Shown: in pieces, positions 59,835 through 64,000 of the stretch
Layout: each line of letters opens with the position of its first letter
Numbering within the stretch: the first letter of the stretch is position 1
Assembly (NCBI GenBank): GCA_017535665.1
Contig: JAFXTS010000025.1
Coordinates: 1 to 64,000 of the forward strand
Direction of reading: 5' to 3'
Source of the DNA: Bacteroidales bacterium
GTDB taxonomy: Bacteria > Bacteroidota > Bacteroidia > Bacteroidales > WCHB1-69
DNA: 64,000 nt
The notes under the pieces: model-generated
The model's database searches: none
Seen by the model: only the letters and a program-made list of their open reading frames with translations
Told to the model about the DNA's origin: nothing
Translations under genes and position numbers: made by a program

Positions 59835-60794
59835 ATGAACAAATTACCATTCCTCTTTATCCTATTTTTATTCGGAAATATTACTCTTTTTGCACAAAAT
59901 GATGCGGAAGAGTCAGAGCCTGCGGCACAAGCCATTGACACCCTCAATACGGCCGATAAATTCAAAAAAGTAATTCTATATGATGACTTCACCTGGGAAT
60001 ACCTTGAGCTGGAGCGCCCCGACATTGACGAGGAGTCGCTGATGGCGAACTGGGACAACGAGGTGATTCACGCCTACCGCGACGTGGAGATTTCCGCGCT
60101 GCCGGCACAGGTGGACTTGATGTTGGTAGATTCCACCCACACGTTCTGCATGCCTGTACACGGCTATGTGATTTCGCGCTACGGATGGCGTGGCAAGCGT
60201 CCGCACCGCGGCATCGACATCCCGCTGAAGATCGGAGACTCTATACGTAGCGCTTTCGACGGTATCGTACGCGTGGCTGAAGGCACCAGTCGCACGGGCG
60301 GCTACGGCAACCTGATCGTGGTGCGCCATCCCAACGGTTTGGAGACCTACTACGCACACCTTTCCAAAATTTTGGTAGTGGAGAATGAGGTGGTTCGCGC
60401 CGGCGAAGTGATTGGATTGGGCGGTAGCACCGGCCGCAGCACCGGTCCGCACCTCCACTTTGAAACCCGCTACATGGGCAAGGCTTTTGACCCCGAACGT
60501 GTGGTGGATGTGCCCGGAGACAGTTTGCGCTGCGACTCCATCACCCTCTACCGCAGTTACTATGAGGTCAACTCGCGCTACACAGGCAAGACCACCGCTG
60601 CTCCAGTTGCCCAGCAAACATCATCCAGCGCCTCTACATCCTCTTCGTCAAAGGTTTACTACACCGTACGAAAAGGTGACAATCTTGGAAAAATCGCCAA
60701 GAAATATCACACCACCGTTTCCAAGTTGTGCAAACTCAACCATATTTCTGAGCGCACCATCCTGCAGATTGGTCGGAAATTACGAGTACGATAA
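59835..60794 (+). CDS. Exported M23 endopeptidase with C-terminal LysM domain
   Basis: A 319-residue protein with a signal peptide ending LFAQ. Residues 95-225 form an M23/LytM domain with all zinc-site elements: GYVISRYGWRGKRPHRGIDI (first His and Asp, near 120-128) and GPHLHFETRYMG (HxH near 205-208), so it should be an active peptidoglycan endopeptidase. A Ser/Ala/Thr-rich linker (residues 245-270) leads to a LysM peptidoglycan-binding domain (YYTVRKGDNLGKIAKKYHTT ... LCKLNHISERTILQIGRKLR). It probably trims peptide crosslinks during growth or division. It has its own leader with a short inverted repeat AACGGAA-A-TTCCGTT at 59796-59810 and ends at a strong bidirectional terminator. Confidence 0.93.
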   Translation: MNKLPFLFILFLFGNITLFAQNDAEESEPAAQAIDTLNTADKFKKVILYDDFTWEYLELERPDIDEESLMANWDNEVIHAYRDVEISALPAQVDLMLVDSTHTFCMPVHGYVISRYGWRGKRPHRGIDIPLKIGDSIRSAFDGIVRVAEGTSRTGGYGNLIVVRHPNGLETYYAHLSKILVVENEVVRAGEVIGLGGSTGRSTGPHLHFETRYMGKAFDPERVVDVPGDSLRCDSITLYRSYYEVNSRYTGKTTAAPVAQQTSSSASTSSSSKVYYTVRKGDNLGKIAKKYHTTVSKLCKLNHISERTILQIGRKLRVR

Positions 60795-60820
60795 CGGTCG
60801 ATTTCCCCTTTGAAAAGAAT

Positions 60821-60856
60821 AAAAAGGGCAGGTACAAAATGTACCCGCCCTTTATT
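60821..60856. terminator. Bidirectional intrinsic terminator (M23 / M3 genes)
   Basis: Arms AAAGGGCAGGTACA and TGTACCCGCCCTTT (one mismatch) around an AAA loop, with A-run before and T-rich tail after, lie between two convergent genes. Confidence 0.9.
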
Positions 60857-60881
60857 ATTTTAGTGGCAGTTTCCTACTTCC

Positions 60882-62972
60882 CTATTTCAAACCTCTGTTC
60901 CGCAACAGGGCATCAATGGAGGGTTCAGCGCCACGATAGCGTTTGTACAACACCATCGGATCTTCGGTATTGCCCTTCTCCAAAATGTTCTTGCGGAAGG
61001 CATCAGCGGTCTTCTTGTCGAACACGCCGTTCTGTTTGAACAGCTCGAAAGCGTCGTTATCCAACACGGCAGCCCACGTATAACTGTAATATCCAGCATC
61101 ATAGCCCGTAGTGAAGACATGCTGGAAGTAGGTGCTGCGGTAGCGGGAGATGATTTCAGGAATCAGTCCGATGGACTCGAGATAATTCTTTTCAAACTCT
61201 GCCACATTGATTTTCTGCGGCTCGGTAATGCTGTAGTAGGCCATATCGAGGAACGAGGCCGCCAGCAGCTCGGTGTTAATGAAGCCCTGTCCGTAAGCGG
61301 AAGAGGCCTCGATTTTCGCGATCAGCGAGTCGGGAATCACCTGACCGGTTTTGTAATGCTTGGCGTACATGCGCATCACCTCGGGCTCGCTGCACCAGTG
61401 CTCGAAGAACTGCGAGGGCAACTCCACAAAGTCGCGCGACACATTGGTGCCGGAGAGACTGCGGTAGGTGCATTTTGAGAAGATGCTGTGCAAGCCGTGG
61501 CCGAACTCGTGGAAGTAGGTCTCGGTCTCGTCGAAGTTGAGCAGCGAAGGCTTGTCGGCAGTGGGTTTGGTGAAGTTAAAGACCAGCGAGACAATCGGAA
61601 TAATATTCTTGCCGTCCTTCACCTCCTGCTCGCGGAAGTTGGTCATCCATGCACCGCTGCGCTTGCTTTCGCGCGGGAAGTAATCGACATACACGATAGC
61701 GATAACATTCCCATTTTCAACTACTTCGTAAGGAATAGCATCGGGATGATAGGTGGGGATATTGGTATTTTTGCGGAAAGTGATGCCGTAGAGTTTCTGG
61801 CAGCAGGTGAAGATGCCGTTGGTGACGTTCTCGAGAGAGAAGTAGGGACGGATGACATCGTCGTCGAGGTCGTACTGAGCCTTGCGGAGTTGTTCACTGT
61901 AGTAGCGCCAGTCGTAGGGCTGCAGCGGTTCGTTATAACCGTCGGCGAAGAGCATGCGCTGGTACTCGTAAGCCTCCTGTTTGGCCTTGTTGAGGGCGGG
62001 TTCCCACACCTGCATCAGCAGATTGTCAACGGCCTCGGGGGTCTTGGCCATGCAGTTGTCGAGCACAAAGGCAGCGTGTGACGTGTAGCCCATGATCTGA
62101 GCGCGCTCGAGGCGGAGGTTCACAATCTGGTTGATGACCTCGCTGTTGTCGAACTCGCCGGAGGTGCAACGGGTGGAGTACGCGGTCCAGAGCTCACGGC
62201 GCAGGTCGCGGTTGCGGCAGTTCATCAGGAACGGCTCCATGCTGGGCACATGAATGGTGAAAACATACTTGCCGCGGGTGGCAGGATCGGCGTTGGCGGC
62301 CTCGCGGGCGGCATCAATCTGACTCTGCGGCATCCCAGCCAAGTCGTTCACATTGTCAACCACCAGTTTATAGTCGTTGGTGGCCTTCAGCACGTTGTTG
62401 CCGAACTTGAGGGTCAGCACCGACAGCTGTTCGTTGATGGCGCTGAAACGGGCCTGCTTCTCCACCGGCACGTTGGCACCACCCCGTACAAAACTCTTGT
62501 ACACCTCCTCCAGCAGACGCATCTGCTCGGCATTCAGATTCAAAGAGGCGCGTTTTTCGTACACGGTCTTCACACGGGCAAACAACTTGGCATTCAGCAT
62601 GATATTATCGCCATGCTGCGAAAGTTTTGGATAAACCTTCTCGGCAATCGCCTCCATTTCGGGACTGTTGCAGCACTCGGTGAGGTTGAAGAAAACGCCC
62701 GACACCTTGTTGAGCAACGAACCGCTGTTCTCGAAAGCGAGAATGGTATTTTCGAAAGTGGGAGCCTGTTTGTTGTTGGTAATAGCCTTAATTTCAGCCA
62801 TTTGTTGCTTCATACCCGTCTCAAAAGCAGGTAGATAATGCTCGGCTTTGATTTTGTCGAAGGGGGGAACGCCGTAAGGAGTGTTCCACTCTTGCATGAA
62901 GGGGTTTGACTTCTGGGCTGAAACCGTGACAGCCAATGTTACGAAAGCCATGACGATAAAGATTTTTTTCAT
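60882..62972 (-). CDS. M3 family oligopeptidase (Dcp/OpdA-like), exported
   Basis: A 696-residue zinc peptidase of the M3 family. The start at 62972 gives a signal peptide (KKIFIVMAFVTLAVTVSAQ), so it is probably periplasmic. The zinc site HEFGHGLHSIF is at residues 488-492 (ETYFHEFGHGLH), with the third ligand Glu about 25 residues later. YDWRYYSEQLRKAQYDLDDD and VYVDYFPRESKRSGAWM are family segments, as is GYDAGYYSYTWAAVLDNDAF near 635-655. It resembles peptidyl-dipeptidase Dcp, which removes C-terminal dipeptides from peptides. It lies 30 bp downstream of the Mrp-ORP gene on the same strand. Confidence 0.94.
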   Translation of the reverse strand: MKKIFIVMAFVTLAVTVSAQKSNPFMQEWNTPYGVPPFDKIKAEHYLPAFETGMKQQMAEIKAITNNKQAPTFENTILAFENSGSLLNKVSGVFFNLTECCNSPEMEAIAEKVYPKLSQHGDNIMLNAKLFARVKTVYEKRASLNLNAEQMRLLEEVYKSFVRGGANVPVEKQARFSAINEQLSVLTLKFGNNVLKATNDYKLVVDNVNDLAGMPQSQIDAAREAANADPATRGKYVFTIHVPSMEPFLMNCRNRDLRRELWTAYSTRCTSGEFDNSEVINQIVNLRLERAQIMGYTSHAAFVLDNCMAKTPEAVDNLLMQVWEPALNKAKQEAYEYQRMLFADGYNEPLQPYDWRYYSEQLRKAQYDLDDDVIRPYFSLENVTNGIFTCCQKLYGITFRKNTNIPTYHPDAIPYEVVENGNVIAIVYVDYFPRESKRSGAWMTNFREQEVKDGKNIIPIVSLVFNFTKPTADKPSLLNFDETETYFHEFGHGLHSIFSKCTYRSLSGTNVSRDFVELPSQFFEHWCSEPEVMRMYAKHYKTGQVIPDSLIAKIEASSAYGQGFINTELLAASFLDMAYYSITEPQKINVAEFEKNYLESIGLIPEIISRYRSTYFQHVFTTGYDAGYYSYTWAAVLDNDAFELFKQNGVFDKKTADAFRKNILEKGNTEDPMVLYKRYRGAEPSIDALLRNRGLK

Positions 62973-63002
62973 ATTATTCAATTTCAATATTTTATAAAAG
63001 GA

Positions 63003-64000
63003 TTACTGATGACAATCTTCGTGTCCTGCGCAGCCCACACCGGAGTCTCTGACGAGACCGGCAAGGTAGGCGTTGACGAGCATAGTGACTTCGCCTGTGC
63101 AGCCACGGATGACGCGAATATGCTGGGCTTCCAACACGTTTTTGGCACCTTCGCCCATGTTGCCGGCCAGCATCACCGACACGCCCTGCTGGGCCAGCAC
63201 CGATGCGATGTTGGACTTACATCCGCACCCCTGCCCTGCCGGCAGCGTGGTTTGCGATACGATTTCGTCATTGTCGCCAATCTCGAAGATGGTGTAGTGA
63301 TCGCAATGACCGAAATGGTCGTCCACATGGCCATCCACAGTGGGAACGGCGATTTTGAGCGGTCCGTTGGTGTTGGGCAACTGGTGGTCGAGAAACTCCA
63401 CCACCTGATCGGCAATCTGCTCGAAGGCCTTGCAGATGAGGGCATTGCTGTTGGAAAGCAGGCAGTCCTGATTTTCCACTTCTTCAACATCCTGAATCAA
63501 AGGAATTTGAGCCAGCAGGCGGGTATTGAACTCTTCGGCGAGTTTCTGACCGCCACCTTTGCCGAAAAGGAGATATTTCTCGTCGGGATGTTCCTTCGGG
63601 GTGAACCACGACATATTCTCCACGATACCGATCAACGGCACATTCATCTTGGAGACCGAGAACATCTCGGCACCTTTGCGCGCGTCGTTCACGGCCAGCA
63701 CCTGCGGGGTGGTGACCACGATGGCGCCGTCCACCTCGAACTGCTGCATTGTAGAAATCTGGATGTCGCCCGTGCCGGGAGGGAAGTCGATGACGAGGTA
63801 GTCAAGTTCGCCCCACTGGGTCTTTGAAATCAGCTGCGACAAGGCACTGGCGGCCATGGGACCACGCCAAATGACAGCCAGACTGTTGTCCACCAACAAA
63901 CCTAAAGAGATAATCTTGAGACCATATTTCTCAACGGGCACAAGGTACTCCTCTTCGCCCACGTAGGTGGCGTCCACGGGCATATTCTCCACGCCAAACA
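63003..64000 (-). CDS. mrp: Mrp/NBP35 Fe-S carrier ATPase fused to a NifX/ORP-like domain (5' partial)
   Basis: Partial: the frame is still open at the window end, so the N terminus with the P-loop is outside. Visible Mrp features are WRGPMAASALSQLI, LDYLVIDFPPGTGDIQIS (Walker B region) and VENMSWFTPKEH; the CxxC expected in that last segment of Fe-S carriers is not seen there. From about 115 residues before the end a dinitrogenase Fe-Mo cofactor domain begins: IAVPTVDGHVDDHFGHCDHY, then GQGCGCKSNIA, ending with Cys/His-rich GVGCAGHEDCHQ. The same fusion occurs in MrpORP of sulfate reducers. It likely loads or carries Fe-S or mixed-metal clusters. It is followed 30 bp later by the M3 peptidase gene. 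Confidence 0.88.
   Translation of the reverse strand, partial: FGVENMPVDATYVGEEEYLVPVEKYGLKIISLGLLVDNSLAVIWRGPMAASALSQLISKTQWGELDYLVIDFPPGTGDIQISTMQQFEVDGAIVVTTPQVLAVNDARKGAEMFSVSKMNVPLIGIVENMSWFTPKEHPDEKYLLFGKGGGQKLAEEFNTRLLAQIPLIQDVEEVENQDCLLSNSNALICKAFEQIADQVVEFLDHQLPNTNGPLKIAVPTVDGHVDDHFGHCDHYTIFEIGDNDEIVSQTTLPAGQGCGCKSNIASVLAQQGVSVMLAGNMGEGAKNVLEAQHIRVIRGCTGEVTMLVNAYLAGLVRDSGVGCAGHEDCHQ

Overview
The window is chromosomal DNA from a member of the Bacteroidota, almost certainly of the order Bacteroidales. The evidence is two type IX secretion (T9SS) C-terminal sorting domains, families largely confined to this phylum (DUF2723, DUF4270, DUF4249, DUF5106-like thioredoxins, the BT_3928 family, short-chain L-threonine dehydrogenase, a GT5 half-protein beside glmS), promoter -7 boxes of the form TAnnTTTG, and secreted proteins whose predicted signal peptides nearly all end in Ala-Gln. 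I cannot name the species. The closest recognisable relative of one gene is the Porphyromonas peptidylarginine deiminase. No rRNA, tRNA, CRISPR array, insertion sequence or prophage was seen.

Layout. 70-12552 is read from the minus strand: an M6-like secreted metalloprotease, a T9SS cargo protein, a giant DUF2723 membrane protein, tdh, and the glmS / DUF4270 / GT5-half operon. 12710-24212 is on the plus strand: M16 protease, ferritin, TonB receptor plus heavy-metal-binding protein, VOC and SDR enzymes, a PPAD-like deiminase and folC. 24216-31137 is on the minus strand: a small secreted protein, a 1496-residue secreted protein of unknown function, and a branching enzyme. After a very AT-rich gap come an XRE regulator, a DUF4249 lipoprotein, an acyl-ACP thioesterase, and a tight plus-strand operon hflX-pdxA-glutaminyl cyclase-lysC-cytochrome c peroxidase-cobalamin adenosyltransferase. 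hisS follows.

42357-53998 is redox-rich: four thioredoxin-fold periplasmic proteins in two pairs surround dsrC, a NarI/DsrM-like cytochrome b, a Xer recombinase, a hicBA toxin-antitoxin pair and miaB. Then come DUF1599 and BT_3928-family genes, a single-polypeptide type IIG/IIL restriction-modification enzyme, argS, rsgA, an M23/LysM endopeptidase, an M3 peptidase and a partial Mrp-ORP ATPase cut by the window end.

Most noteworthy points: (i) argS carries an in-frame TAG exactly where the conserved lysine before the HIGH motif should be; (ii) a PPAD-type peptidylarginine deiminase with all four catalytic residues and a T9SS domain; (iii) DsrC with the full CX10C arm beside a cytochrome b subunit but without dsrAB or dsrK nearby; (iv) short tandem repeats of 7-8 bp placed at gene ends, plus a perfect 28-bp palindrome; (v) a glutaminyl cyclase lipoprotein matching the Gln-first mature N termini of about 13 secreted proteins in the same window.
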